Made by a program: the position numbers and the translations under genes | In this document: one piece after another, positions 37,632 through 46,319 of the stretch | Position numbering within the stretch: position 1 is the stretch's first letter | Layout of the letters: the number at the start of each line of letters is the position of its first letter | The notes under the pieces: generated by a model | What the model saw: only the letters and a program-made list of their open reading frames with translations | Told to the model about the DNA's origin: nothing | The model's database searches: none | NCBI GenBank assembly: GCA_903840265.1 | Contig: CAIMFH010000201.1 | Coordinates: forward strand, 1 to 64,000 | Length of the DNA: 64,000 nt | DNA from: an uncultured Schlesneria sp. | GTDB lineage: Bacteria; Planctomycetota; Planctomycetia; Planctomycetales; Planctomycetaceae | Direction of reading: 5' to 3'

Positions 37632-38815
37632 CGTCTCATCTCCTCGCGAGCCCACACATCCTGACGCAGCAATTCGCTGAGCGTCGGATGGGGATCGTCG
37701 TTGTGCGCATTTAGAATTTCCCGGCAAGCGCGCGGGATATCAGCGAATCTCAAACGTCCTTCCAAAAATCGCTCGACAGCCACTTCATTCGCGGCGTTCA
37801 AAACGGCACCAGTGGCACCGCCTCGTTGAGCGACCTCAAACCCTAACTGCAACGCCGGAAACGCATCCATGTCCGGCACTTGAAAATCTAACTGAGCCGA
37901 TTGCGTCCAGTCCATCGTCGGGCTGACACCCGGCCACCGGTCTGGATACGTCAAAGCATACTGAATTGGCAGTTTCATGTCTGGTGGAGAAAGCTGCGCG
38001 ATGACTGATCCATCAACAAACTCGACCATCGAATGAACAATGGATTGCGGGTGAACGACGACAGAAATCTGGTCCGCGTTCAATCCAAACAGCCAGCGCG
38101 CCTCGATGATCTCCAGAGCTTTGTTCATCATTGTCGCGGAATCGACAGTGATCTTCGGCCCCATCTGCCATGTCGGATGTGCCAAAGCTCGCTCGACTGT
38201 TACCTCTGTCTCTAATCGATTCTTGGACCAGCCTCGAAAGGGCCCTCCGCTCGCGGTCAAGATGATCCGCTTCACGTCGGCTGGTCGGCCAGACTGAAGG
38301 CATTGGAAAATCGCGCTGTGCTCGCTGTCGACGGGAATCAACTCGGCCTTCGTCCGCGCCGCCAGTTCCATCACCAATGGACCGGCCACGACTAATGTTT
38401 CTTTATTGGCAATAGCGACACGCTTGCCAGACTCGATCGCAGCCCAGGCTCCACGCAGCCCCGCAGCTCCGACAATCCCAACCACAACCGTATCAACATC
38501 CGGATGCGAAGCCAGACGCTCCACAGCCTCCGGTCCAAACATCACTTCCGTCCCTTGCGGGAACTCCTCGGCTTTTACGGCGGATCGGTTGTCGGCGTTG
38601 GAGACAATGGCCCAACGAGGGTTAAAACGTCGGCACTGTTCAGCCATCGATTGCCAGCGACGATGTGCCGTGACTCCGGCCAGTTCCAGGCGATCACTAT
38701 GAGCGGCGATCACGTCCAGGCAACTGGTACCGATCGAGCCGGTTGATCCGAGGAGGGCAATTCGATTTCGAGACTGTTGATTGGCATTCGCCAAGGCAGG
38801 GGACTCGCTCTTCAT
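37619..38815 (-). CDS. dxr: 1-deoxy-D-xylulose 5-phosphate reductoisomerase
   Basis: Second step of the MEP pathway: converts DXP to MEP with NADPH, in the cytoplasm. Seen: GSTGSIG near the N-terminus for [25 protein letters not shown] (metal-binding Asp and Glu), [28 protein letters not shown] and [13 protein letters not shown]. 398 residues from the ATG at 38815, a normal length; a TTG start 8 codons upstream is less likely. First gene of the dxr-rseP operon, an order also seen in many other bacteria. Confidence 0.97.
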   Translation of the reverse strand: MKSESPALANANQQSRNRIALLGSTGSIGTSCLDVIAAHSDRLELAGVTAHRRWQSMAEQCRRFNPRWAIVSNADNRSAVKAEEFPQGTEVMFGPEAVERLASHPDVDTVVVGIVGAAGLRGAWAAIESGKRVAIANKETLVVAGPLVMELAARTKAELIPVDSEHSAIFQCLQSGRPADVKRIILTASGGPFRGWSKNRLETEVTVERALAHPTWQMGPKITVDSATMMNKALEIIEARWLFGLNADQISVVVHPQSIVHSMVEFVDGSVIAQLSPPDMKLPIQYALTYPDRWPGVSPTMDWTQSAQLDFQVPDMDAFPALQLGFEVAQRGGATGAVLNAANEVAVERFLEGRLRFADIPRACREILNAHNDDPHPTLSELLRQDVWAREEMRRWKC

Positions 38816-39047
38816 CGCGACTGGGAGGAATCGCCGCAACTCGTGGCAGCCATTTCAATTGCACGCTCCCTCATGCAGCCCCGCATTCTAGATAGCAAAC
38901 CGAAACCGGGCAAGGGAGTTCCAACTGCAAGTCGGTTTGACCCCGTAGCATTGGAGTCTGCGGGGCGGATGTTACACTGCCCTGCACAAATCGATATGAC
39001 GTTCGACTTCTTCGATTCCCGTCTGTGACTAACCCCTGAAGCTCACC

Positions 39048-40571
39048 ATGTCGGACACTGCAGAGCCCTTGCCGCCATTGCTGGACTGCCGCAACATCGG
39101 CGTGCGGTTTGGCGGAGTGATCGCACTTCACGGAGTCGATTTTGACATTCAACCCGGCGAAGTCCACGGTCTTGTCGGCTGCAATGGTGCCGGGAAAAGC
39201 ACTCTGATGAAGGTGCTCGCCGGGGCCGTCCCCGAATATACCGGCGAGATAAAGATCGACGGGCATACGGTGCGGCTGCACTCCCCTCGCGAAGCGCTGA
39301 CGCAGCGGATCGCCATGGTCTATCAGGAGTTATCAGGAATCGGCGCACTGACAGTTGCTGAAAACCTCTGCCTGGGGCGGCAACCGACTCGCTGGGGGCG
39401 AATCGACTGGAATCGCATGAATCGCGAAGCCGCGGTATCGCTGGCAGAACTGGATATCCAGATCAACGTGAAGCGGCGGCTGGATTCCTATCCGTTGGTA
39501 ATTCGGCAAATGGTCGAAATTGCCCGTGGCCTGCACAGCGGGGCGCGCATCCTGATTTTGGATGAACCGACCAGTGCGCTCAGCCTTCCGGAAGCCAGAC
39601 GCCTTTTCGAACTGATCGCCAAACTCAAAACCCGCGGGGTGGCGATGGTTTTCATCAGTCACTTCATCGAGGATGTGCTGGCAATCTGTGATCGGGTGAC
39701 GATCCTGCGCGACGGTCGCAGGTTGCAGACGAGGCGGTCCAGTGAACTCAATCGCGCGAGCATTCTGCATCAAATGGTCGGCGAAGAACGCGAATCCGCC
39801 GCGGACGAGAAGACAGAAGCGATGCTTCCTGCGACCGGAAATACGATGCCGCGATTGGCAGTCAAAAACCTTCGTCAAGGCGTTCGGTTTCAAAACATCA
39901 CTTTGGACGTGAAGCCCGGAGAATGTCTCGGATTGTACGGATTCGTTGGAGCTGGCCATCAAGAACTTGTCCACGCCCTGGCGGGTGCTCTTCCAATCGA
40001 CGCCGGCGAAATCACACTCGACGGGCACCGCATGCGAACCGGCGACGTTCCGTCTGCCGTGTCGAAGGGAGTCGTTCTCGTCGCCGCAGATCGGGCCCAA
40101 ACCCTGGCGCGTCGCGCGTCCATTGCTCACAATGCGACACTCGCTCATCTCAAACGGTCTGTCGGATCGTGGATCACAGGACGCAAAGAACTGAGCGTCT
40201 GTCAGCCGTTGCTGGAACGCGTCGGATGCCGACCACCCAACCCCAAGCTTCGCGCGGGCGCCCTCTCTGGTGGAAACCAGCAGAAGATCGTTTTAGCCAA
40301 ATGGCTGCTGGGGCCAATCCATGTCCTATTACTCGAAGAACCTACGCGAGGCATGGACGTGCATGCCAAGGCCGAAGTCATGGAATTGGTTGCTCAGCAA
40401 AAGCGAAACGGTGCGGCAATCATCCTGGCGACCACCGAGCCGGAACTGGTGCTGGCACATGCCGATCGAATCGTCACCTTCGCGCGGGGCCGGATCACTC
40501 GAGAATTCTCGGGGCAACGAGTCACCAAGCAAGACCTGATGCACTGTGCTGAGGAATCCAGCAGCAACTAG
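39048..40571 (+). CDS. Sugar ABC transporter ATP-binding protein, RbsA/MglA type
   Basis: Double ATPase that energises import of a monosaccharide or related compound. Seen: first domain with Walker A GCNGAGKST (44-52) and Walker B ILILDEPTSAL; the second has a degenerate Walker A (GFVGAGHQE), as usual in this family, a good signature GALSGGNQQKIVLAKW and Walker B LLLEEPTRGMD. In the first domain the signature position reads YPLVIRQMVEIA, lacking the usual LS-x-A/G-Q. Length 507 is normal. The permease gene starts 48 bases later. No substrate-binding protein is encoded nearby, so the transported sugar cannot be named. Confidence 0.92.
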   Translation: MSDTAEPLPPLLDCRNIGVRFGGVIALHGVDFDIQPGEVHGLVGCNGAGKSTLMKVLAGAVPEYTGEIKIDGHTVRLHSPREALTQRIAMVYQELSGIGALTVAENLCLGRQPTRWGRIDWNRMNREAAVSLAELDIQINVKRRLDSYPLVIRQMVEIARGLHSGARILILDEPTSALSLPEARRLFELIAKLKTRGVAMVFISHFIEDVLAICDRVTILRDGRRLQTRRSSELNRASILHQMVGEERESAADEKTEAMLPATGNTMPRLAVKNLRQGVRFQNITLDVKPGECLGLYGFVGAGHQELVHALAGALPIDAGEITLDGHRMRTGDVPSAVSKGVVLVAADRAQTLARRASIAHNATLAHLKRSVGSWITGRKELSVCQPLLERVGCRPPNPKLRAGALSGGNQQKIVLAKWLLGPIHVLLLEEPTRGMDVHAKAEVMELVAQQKRNGAAIILATTEPELVLAHADRIVTFARGRITREFSGQRVTKQDLMHCAEESSSN

Positions 40572-40619
40572 AACGGCATTCGTTCTCAGACCGCGAATCA
40601 ACACCTCTGAAGATCACTA

Positions 40620-41933
40620 ATGACCGCAAAGCCTGCTTCACTCGACTTGGAAAAAGCCAGACACCGAATCGACTGGGCCAGCCTGGCCCCGCTGGTCACA
40701 TTGCTGGCTATCATGGTCGTGTTCGGTTTTCTCGCGACGGAATTCTTCAGTCTGGGCACGATTTCGCAGACGCTGAAGCGTGGATCTGTGCTGGCAATCG
40801 TGGCGACCGGCCTAACGTTTGTTTTGCTGTGCGCCGAAATCGACCTTTCTGTCGGCACCATGGCGCTGTTCTCTGCCTGCGTCTGTGGGGTGATTTGGGC
40901 GCAGCCGTTTGCGGCAGGTGCTCGCGAAATCCAGGATCAGCGTAAGACGGCGCTTTCCTTAGTCGATAAACGCGTAACTGCGGAGCGAAAGCGTGACGCC
41001 GCAATCAAGGAACGCGAGGCCTTGACTGACGTGAGCGACAAACGGCGCGAGCAGATCGACAAAACGATTCGCGAATCGACCGAAGTCATCGACAAAGCGA
41101 CCGCCGCGATTGCTCAAGCCCCGGCCGGCGGAACCGGTGCAGAATTTCGTTCGACTGCGATTGCGATCGCCATCCCGTTTCTTGTGGCTCTGATCTTGGG
41201 CGGCGTCTCAGGGACACTGACCGTATCATCGGGTCTGCCGAGCTTCATCATCACACTGGCGATGATGTACATGGCAAACGGCTTGGCTCGATTCGTCACG
41301 CTCAGTCAAAAATACGATGTCCCGCAGTTCTTGAAGGAACTTGGCAACGCACCGCTTGCCAAGTTGAGCTTGTTTGGCCGTACCTTGGAGATCCCGCAGA
41401 GCGCCGTGCTGGCAGCAGTGGTTATGCTCGTCGCGCATGTCGTCTTGCAGCACACCCGATTCGGACGCTACGTCTATATGACAGGCGGCAACCGGCAGGC
41501 GGCGCGACTGGCAGGGGTGCGAACAGAGCGGATCGTCATTGGTTCACTGATGATTTGCGCCGTCACCGCGGCCTGTGGAGGGATGGTGAATGCCGGCCGT
41601 TTGGAAAGCGTTAGTCTGGATCAGAACGCGGACCTCTTGCTGGAAGCGGTCGCCTGCGTCGTCCTCGGTGGCACAAGCTTGTTTGGTGGCGAAGGAGGTA
41701 TCGGCCGCACAGCGGTCGGTGTCTTCACTTTCACCATTCTGCGAGTCGGCTTGGAAGCGACCGACCCCGCTCGCCTGATTAAGTTTTCGTGGCTCTCGCA
41801 GGCGTGGAAACAGGAACTGCTCAAAATGAGCTGGGTCACGCAGTTCGACCTGCTGCGACCGTTCCTGCTGGGCATCGTGTTGATGCTGGCCTTGGTCATT
41901 CATGGCCGGCTGGTGCGAAAGCATCACGAATAA
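40620..41933 (+). CDS. Sugar ABC transporter permease, RbsC family, with long charged insert
   Basis: Inner-membrane permease partner of the preceding ATPase. Seen: family motifs LSVGT (after AEID), a helix-rich core (PSFIITLAMMYMANGLARF), GGNRQAARLAGV, the EAA-like cytoplasmic loop, and VVLGGTSLFGGEGG near the end. Residues about 100-175 are unusual: a 75-residue, very charged segment (EIQDQRKTALSLVDKRVTAE and further, followed by REQIDKTIRES) that looks coiled-coil, inserted between two membrane helices where RbsC proteins have a short loop. The total of 437 residues is about 100 longer than E. coli RbsC. It lacks a nearby binding-protein gene. Confidence 0.9.
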   Translation: MTAKPASLDLEKARHRIDWASLAPLVTLLAIMVVFGFLATEFFSLGTISQTLKRGSVLAIVATGLTFVLLCAEIDLSVGTMALFSACVCGVIWAQPFAAGAREIQDQRKTALSLVDKRVTAERKRDAAIKEREALTDVSDKRREQIDKTIRESTEVIDKATAAIAQAPAGGTGAEFRSTAIAIAIPFLVALILGGVSGTLTVSSGLPSFIITLAMMYMANGLARFVTLSQKYDVPQFLKELGNAPLAKLSLFGRTLEIPQSAVLAAVVMLVAHVVLQHTRFGRYVYMTGGNRQAARLAGVRTERIVIGSLMICAVTAACGGMVNAGRLESVSLDQNADLLLEAVACVVLGGTSLFGGEGGIGRTAVGVFTFTILRVGLEATDPARLIKFSWLSQAWKQELLKMSWVTQFDLLRPFLLGIVLMLALVIHGRLVRKHHE

Positions 41934-41951
41934 AGTGCTGCAACAGGTCGT

Positions 41952-42602
41952 TTACGTATCGATCCGTACGACCACATCTTCGGTCTTGAATCGCACCTTG
42001 GGCAATTGTGCATACTTATCATGGTCTGCGCGATAGCCCGCCACGCAAGCGACGACGGTCGCATAGCTTTGCTCGGGCAAGCCCAGCAGTGCGTCATACT
42101 TGGCGATGTCGATTCCTTCCATCGGGCAGGTATCAATCCCCATCATCGCCGCCGTCGCCATGAATTGGCCCAGCGCGATGTACACCTGCAACGCGGCCCA
42201 ATGATTCAAGTTGATCTTGCCGCCGTGAAGTGCGCCGATCATCGACTTTCGAAAACCACTTAATGTCTCCACGGTGCAGCCACGAACTTCAGCGGTTCGC
42301 GCCACATATTTATCGATATCCTCGGCCGGCAGGTTCTGCCGCGTGGCGAACACCACAACGTGCGAGCCTTCAGCAAGTTGATGTTGCCCCCACGAAATCA
42401 GTTTCAGCTTGTCTTTCGTCTCTTGTCCCGTGACGACGATGAATCGCCAGGGCTGCAGACCGAATGACGATGGTGTCAGCACCAGCGACTGTTCCAAAGT
42501 CTCCCAATCTTCCTCCGCGATCTTGCGGGTCGGATCAAATCGCTTCGTGGCATACCGCCACTTCAACTGCTGCAGTACCGTTTCATTCGAGACGGGTTTC
42601 AT
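41952..42602 (-). CDS. NAD(P)H-dependent nitroreductase-family oxidoreductase
   Basis: Flavin (FMN) enzyme of the NfsB-like family, cytoplasmic, 216 residues. Seen: RYATKRFDP near the N-terminus (FMN phosphate contact), LTPSSFGLQPWRF, AMMGIDTCPMEGID and the C-terminal VACVAGYRADHDKYAQLPKVRF. It may reduce nitro compounds or quinones, or act as dihydropteridine-type reductase; the natural substrate is unknown. Convergent with the ABC permease (18-base gap). Confidence 0.92.
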   Translation of the reverse strand: MKPVSNETVLQQLKWRYATKRFDPTRKIAEEDWETLEQSLVLTPSSFGLQPWRFIVVTGQETKDKLKLISWGQHQLAEGSHVVVFATRQNLPAEDIDKYVARTAEVRGCTVETLSGFRKSMIGALHGGKINLNHWAALQVYIALGQFMATAAMMGIDTCPMEGIDIAKYDALLGLPEQSYATVVACVAGYRADHDKYAQLPKVRFKTEDVVVRIDT

Positions 42603-42657
42603 ACGGTTCTTTCGCGCTAATTACCAAGTGGGACAACGCGCAAAGCCTAGAATCTGC

Positions 42658-42709
42658 CTGCTTTTCTGACAAGCAGAGTTTTTATTCTGGTCGCCAAATC
42701 ACGTTGGCG
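42658..42709. terminator. Weak hairpins between nitroreductase and hybrid kinase genes
   Basis: Two short perfect stems: CTGCTT/AAGCAG (42658-42663, 42671-42676), followed on the plus strand by GAGTTTTTATT, and CGCCAA/TTGGCG (42692-42697, 42704-42709) just beyond the hybrid kinase stop. The second could end the phytochrome operon on the minus strand, but it has no T-run in that direction. Confidence 0.3.
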
Positions 42710-42721
42710 CGGCTAGTCAAG

Positions 42722-45700
42722 TCATTCTTGGAAAGAGAGCAAGACTTCATTTAGGTCAGCTAAACTGACGGGTTTCACCAGGTGCGCATTGCATCCCGCT
42801 TCGAGTGAGCGCTGACGATCCGTTTCCTGCCCCCAACCTGTCAGAGCAACAATCTTCACAGCGGTGCCGTCCGATGTCGCGCGAATTCGTCGCGTCGCTT
42901 CATAGCCGTTCAGGTGTGGCATTCCGACGTCCATCAAAATGACCTCTGGATGGAAGCGAGCGACTTCTTCCAAGGCCTGCAATCCGTCAAAGGCAGTGGC
43001 GACGTCGTTCCCCAACACGTCCAGCATCAAAGTCATCGACTTGGCCGAATCAACGTTGTCATCGACCACCAGGATTCTGCGACGCGGACCAGATTGGTGA
43101 TCTTGCGAGTGAGCCCGGGGTTCGGGAGCCAATGAACCACCATCGATCGCGGGGAGAATTACCGGCAATCGAACGGTGAAGGTACTCCCTTGGCCGTGCC
43201 CCGCGCTGTAAGCGGAAATCGACCCTTGATGCATCTCCACGATTCCCTTCACGAGCGCCAAGCCGATACCCAAACCACCCGTTTGACGTTCAATCGATCG
43301 ATCGACCTGCCAGAACATGTCGAACACATGCCCGAGTGCCTCTGGAGGAATACCAATTCCGGTGTCGATGATCGAGACTACGACCTCTTGCTCACGCAGG
43401 GCCACTTTCAATGTGATCTTTCCGGTATGCGTATACTTCGCGCTATTTGACAACAGGTTTGAGAACACCTGAGCCAGACGCGTGAGGTCTCCGTTCACAA
43501 CGACCGGATCGTCTGGAAGTGAAACCGTCAGTTCATGACCCGCCGCCTCAATCAGCGGACGCGAGGTTTCGATCGCCGAATTAATCACGTCGGTCAATTG
43601 AATTCGAGCCAGCCGCAGCTCCATTTTGTTCCGACTGATCCGCGAGATATCCAGCAGGTCGTCGATCAGCCTGACCATGTGCGACAACTGTCGCTCCATC
43701 ATGTCGACCAATGTCCCGCCTTGCGTCGTCGGGCCCAATCGCATAATTGACAGCGCGTTTCGTAGCGGCGCGAGCGGATTTCTCAATTCATGGGCAAGTG
43801 TCGCCAGGAATTCGTCCTTCCGCTTGTCCTGCTCACGCAACGATTCATACAGGCGTGCGTTCTCGATGCCGACGGTGGCAATGTTGGCGAGTTGCCTGAG
43901 CGCGATCTGGTCTTCCGCAGAAAATTCGCCTTCGACTTTGTCTTCGACTTGAACTTTACCGAACTGCGTTCCCAGGTGACTGATCAGTGAAACGCTGATG
44001 CCATGCTCCGCCTCCGTGACAGAGCTGATTCGCTCGTCACGATCGACCTCGGACAGGTCGCGATATTTCGCAGACATGGACATCGCCGTCTGCGTGTGCA
44101 TCGAGTCGCCGCGGCCGTTGGTCTTCACCACCACCAAGTGAGCCCCCAGGATACGACGCGCCTCACTCGCTAACACTGAGACGATTTTGTCGACCGACAG
44201 CACGGCATTCACTGTTCGTGATGCACCCGCCAGTTGAGACAGCAAGTCAGCGCGGTGCCGTTCGACCTTGGCTTCATGCACCAGGCTCTCTTCAGTTTCC
44301 TTCTGCGCCGTGATGTCCGTGTTGGTCCCGAACCAATATTGAATCTTGTTGTCGCCTCCGTAAAAAGGATGCGCCAACGTCAGAAAGGGGTGAAAGGTTC
44401 CATCCGCGGCTTTTAACGGGAACACCATTTCGAATGACTGACCGGTTTGCAGCGCGGTGTTCCAGTGCTTAATAACTTCAGGCAAAATCTCGGGATCGTG
44501 CAACTCTTGCCAACCCCATCCCCCAACATCCGTCACAGACTTGCCGGTGTACTCATACCACCGGCTGTTGTACCAGAAGATGCTCCCATCGGAGTGCGCC
44601 ATCCAAGCCATATTGGGTAGCATTTCGGCCATCTGGCGAAATTGAGCTTCGCTTTGCTTCAAAGCCTTTTCTGCACGCTTTCGTGCCGTGATATCGCGAG
44701 TCACCGCCATCTGAATTGGTTGACCCTGCGAATCCCTCATTGGGACCGCGTTGGTCTCCATATGCCGTCGCGTCCCCCGAAATCCGATGATGTCGAATTC
44801 CAGGCTGCCGCTTTCGCCCCCACAGACTCGCTCATTGAATTCGCGATAAACCTCTCGGTTTTCCGGGGCGATCAAATCATAGACGCAGCGACCAACGACA
44901 CTGGCCTCAGATTCCGCTTCGGCCATTCTCAAGCCCGAAGGATTCATCTGCAGCACCGTTCCATCCGCGGCAACCAGTTTGACGCATTCTGGATTCATTT
45001 CGACGATGGTTCGAAACCGAGCTTCGCTAGCCTTCAGTTGCTCTTCGGACCGCTTCCGCTCAGTGATGTCGAGACTGACGCCACTCATTCGCGGCGGTTC
45101 ACCTGGGGAACTCGCAATAAACCGGCCACGAACATTGATCCAATGAATTTCCTGATCAGGCCAGATCACGCGATACTCGACGTTGTAGTCAGCCTTCTGT
45201 CGGATCGATTCTTGAATACTCGCAGCGATCCGATCTCGATCCTCTTGATAAATGAGCTCCAGCAACGATTTGTGCGTGACCTGTGCCGTCGATGGTAGCC
45301 CGAGATTTTGTTTGCAGATGGGACTGCATATCAAGTCGCCGGTTTCTAGATTCAGCTCCCACACGCCCATTCCGGCCGCTGCCTGCGCGAACCGCAGCTT
45401 CTCCTGTGCGTCTTGATAAGCTGACTCTGATGCCCGGCGGGCTCGGCGTTCCTTAACGTCGGTCATGGCTCGTTCGATTGCCATCGGCAATCGGGCGAGT
45501 CGCTGCTTCAGCACGTAGTCCGTCGCTCCTTGTTTCATTGTCTCGATGGCGAGTTCTTCACCCATCGCTCCGGAAACAAAGATGAAGGGGGCGGCCGGCA
45601 CGATGAGACGTGCCAAGTCCAACGCTTCAACGCCGCTAAATCCCGGGACTTGGTAGTCAGACAGAATGATGTCATACCGCTGCGATCGCAACTTCTCTTC

Positions 45701-45829
45701 ATAATCGGCGCGATTGTTGACACGCTCGACTTGAATTGGAAGCTCAGACTTTTTCAGCCTGGTTAGAACAAGTTCGGCATCCAGGTCACTATCTTCGAGA
45801 TACAACACCAGCCATGGCGACAACGACAT
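42722..45829 (-). CDS. Hybrid sensor histidine kinase/response regulator (REC-PAS-PAS-PAS-GAF-HisKA-HATPase-REC)
   Basis: 1035-residue cytoplasmic signalling protein, no membrane segment. Seen: N-terminal receiver with Asp58 (ILSDYQVPGFSG); three PAS/PAC units, ending in the linkers SGVSLDITERKR, AVTRDITARKRAE and GTNTDITAQKE; a GAF domain (about 520-665); HisKA with LATLAHELRNPLAPL (His680); HATPase with SNLLSNSAKY (N-box), DTGIGIP and GLGIGLALVKG; and a C-terminal receiver with Asp967 (LMDVGMPHLNG). Receivers at both ends suggest it takes phosphate from an upstream kinase and passes it on. It is the last gene of the phytochrome operon, 30 bases behind the CheY-like gene. Confidence 0.95.
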   Translation of the reverse strand: MSLSPWLVLYLEDSDLDAELVLTRLKKSELPIQVERVNNRADYEEKLRSQRYDIILSDYQVPGFSGVEALDLARLIVPAAPFIFVSGAMGEELAIETMKQGATDYVLKQRLARLPMAIERAMTDVKERRARRASESAYQDAQEKLRFAQAAAGMGVWELNLETGDLICSPICKQNLGLPSTAQVTHKSLLELIYQEDRDRIAASIQESIRQKADYNVEYRVIWPDQEIHWINVRGRFIASSPGEPPRMSGVSLDITERKRSEEQLKASEARFRTIVEMNPECVKLVAADGTVLQMNPSGLRMAEAESEASVVGRCVYDLIAPENREVYREFNERVCGGESGSLEFDIIGFRGTRRHMETNAVPMRDSQGQPIQMAVTRDITARKRAEKALKQSEAQFRQMAEMLPNMAWMAHSDGSIFWYNSRWYEYTGKSVTDVGGWGWQELHDPEILPEVIKHWNTALQTGQSFEMVFPLKAADGTFHPFLTLAHPFYGGDNKIQYWFGTNTDITAQKETEESLVHEAKVERHRADLLSQLAGASRTVNAVLSVDKIVSVLASEARRILGAHLVVVKTNGRGDSMHTQTAMSMSAKYRDLSEVDRDERISSVTEAEHGISVSLISHLGTQFGKVQVEDKVEGEFSAEDQIALRQLANIATVGIENARLYESLREQDKRKDEFLATLAHELRNPLAPLRNALSIMRLGPTTQGGTLVDMMERQLSHMVRLIDDLLDISRISRNKMELRLARIQLTDVINSAIETSRPLIEAAGHELTVSLPDDPVVVNGDLTRLAQVFSNLLSNSAKYTHTGKITLKVALREQEVVVSIIDTGIGIPPEALGHVFDMFWQVDRSIERQTGGLGIGLALVKGIVEMHQGSISAYSAGHGQGSTFTVRLPVILPAIDGGSLAPEPRAHSQDHQSGPRRRILVVDDNVDSAKSMTLMLDVLGNDVATAFDGLQALEEVARFHPEVILMDVGMPHLNGYEATRRIRATSDGTAVKIVALTGWGQETDRQRSLEAGCNAHLVKPVSLADLNEVLLSFQE

Positions 45830-45859
45830 AACGAATTTCCATGATGACGGTGTCGGCGA

Positions 45860-46315
45860 CTACATACGTGGACTAGGCTTCATGCTGCCCGGGGGCGGTT
45901 CATTCAGCACCGCCCAGAATACGCCCAAATCCTGAATGGCTTCGAGAAATTCTCTGAAACCAACCGGCTTCACAACAAATGCATTGACACCCAATTTGTA
46001 GCTTCGAGTCAAATCCTTTTCTTCTCGGGAAGTCGTCAGCATGACCACTGGGACCGCTTGCAGATTGGGTTCCGCCTTGATCATCTCCAACACCTGGATG
46101 CCGTCGATCTTTGGCAGTTTAAGATCCAGCAGGACGACTGCCGGGTTACCCGGTTCGCGTTCACTGTAGGTCCCTTTTCGATACAGGTAATCGATCGCCT
46201 CGGCACCATCCCGCACGGTCACCACATCGTTTGCCAGATTCGTCTTTTCCAACGCCAGCAACGTCAATTCCAAGTCTTTTGGGTTGTCTTCAACCAGTAA
46301 AATCGGCTTCAGCAT
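45860..46315 (-). CDS. CheY-like response regulator (Rcp1 type)
   Basis: Single-domain receiver of 151 residues. Seen: acidic pocket Glu9-Asp10 (LLVEDN), phospho-acceptor Asp64 (LLDLKLPKIDG), Thr in MLTTSREEKD and Lys115 (VVKPVGF). The pattern of the loop around TYSEREPGNPAVV and the terminal helix resemble Rcp1-like regulators that pair with phytochrome kinases. There is no output domain, so it should act by protein contact or phosphorelay. It starts 4 bases after the phytochrome stop, in the same operon. Confidence 0.94.
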   Translation of the reverse strand: MLKPILLVEDNPKDLELTLLALEKTNLANDVVTVRDGAEAIDYLYRKGTYSEREPGNPAVVLLDLKLPKIDGIQVLEMIKAEPNLQAVPVVMLTTSREEKDLTRSYKLGVNAFVVKPVGFREFLEAIQDLGVFWAVLNEPPPGSMKPSPRM

Positions 46316-46319
46316 TCCT

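Noticed and set aside
36423-37664. 413-codon open frame antisense to rseP
   Set aside because: The translation is composition-biased (His/Gln/Arg-rich) without a domain; rseP on the other strand is unmistakable.
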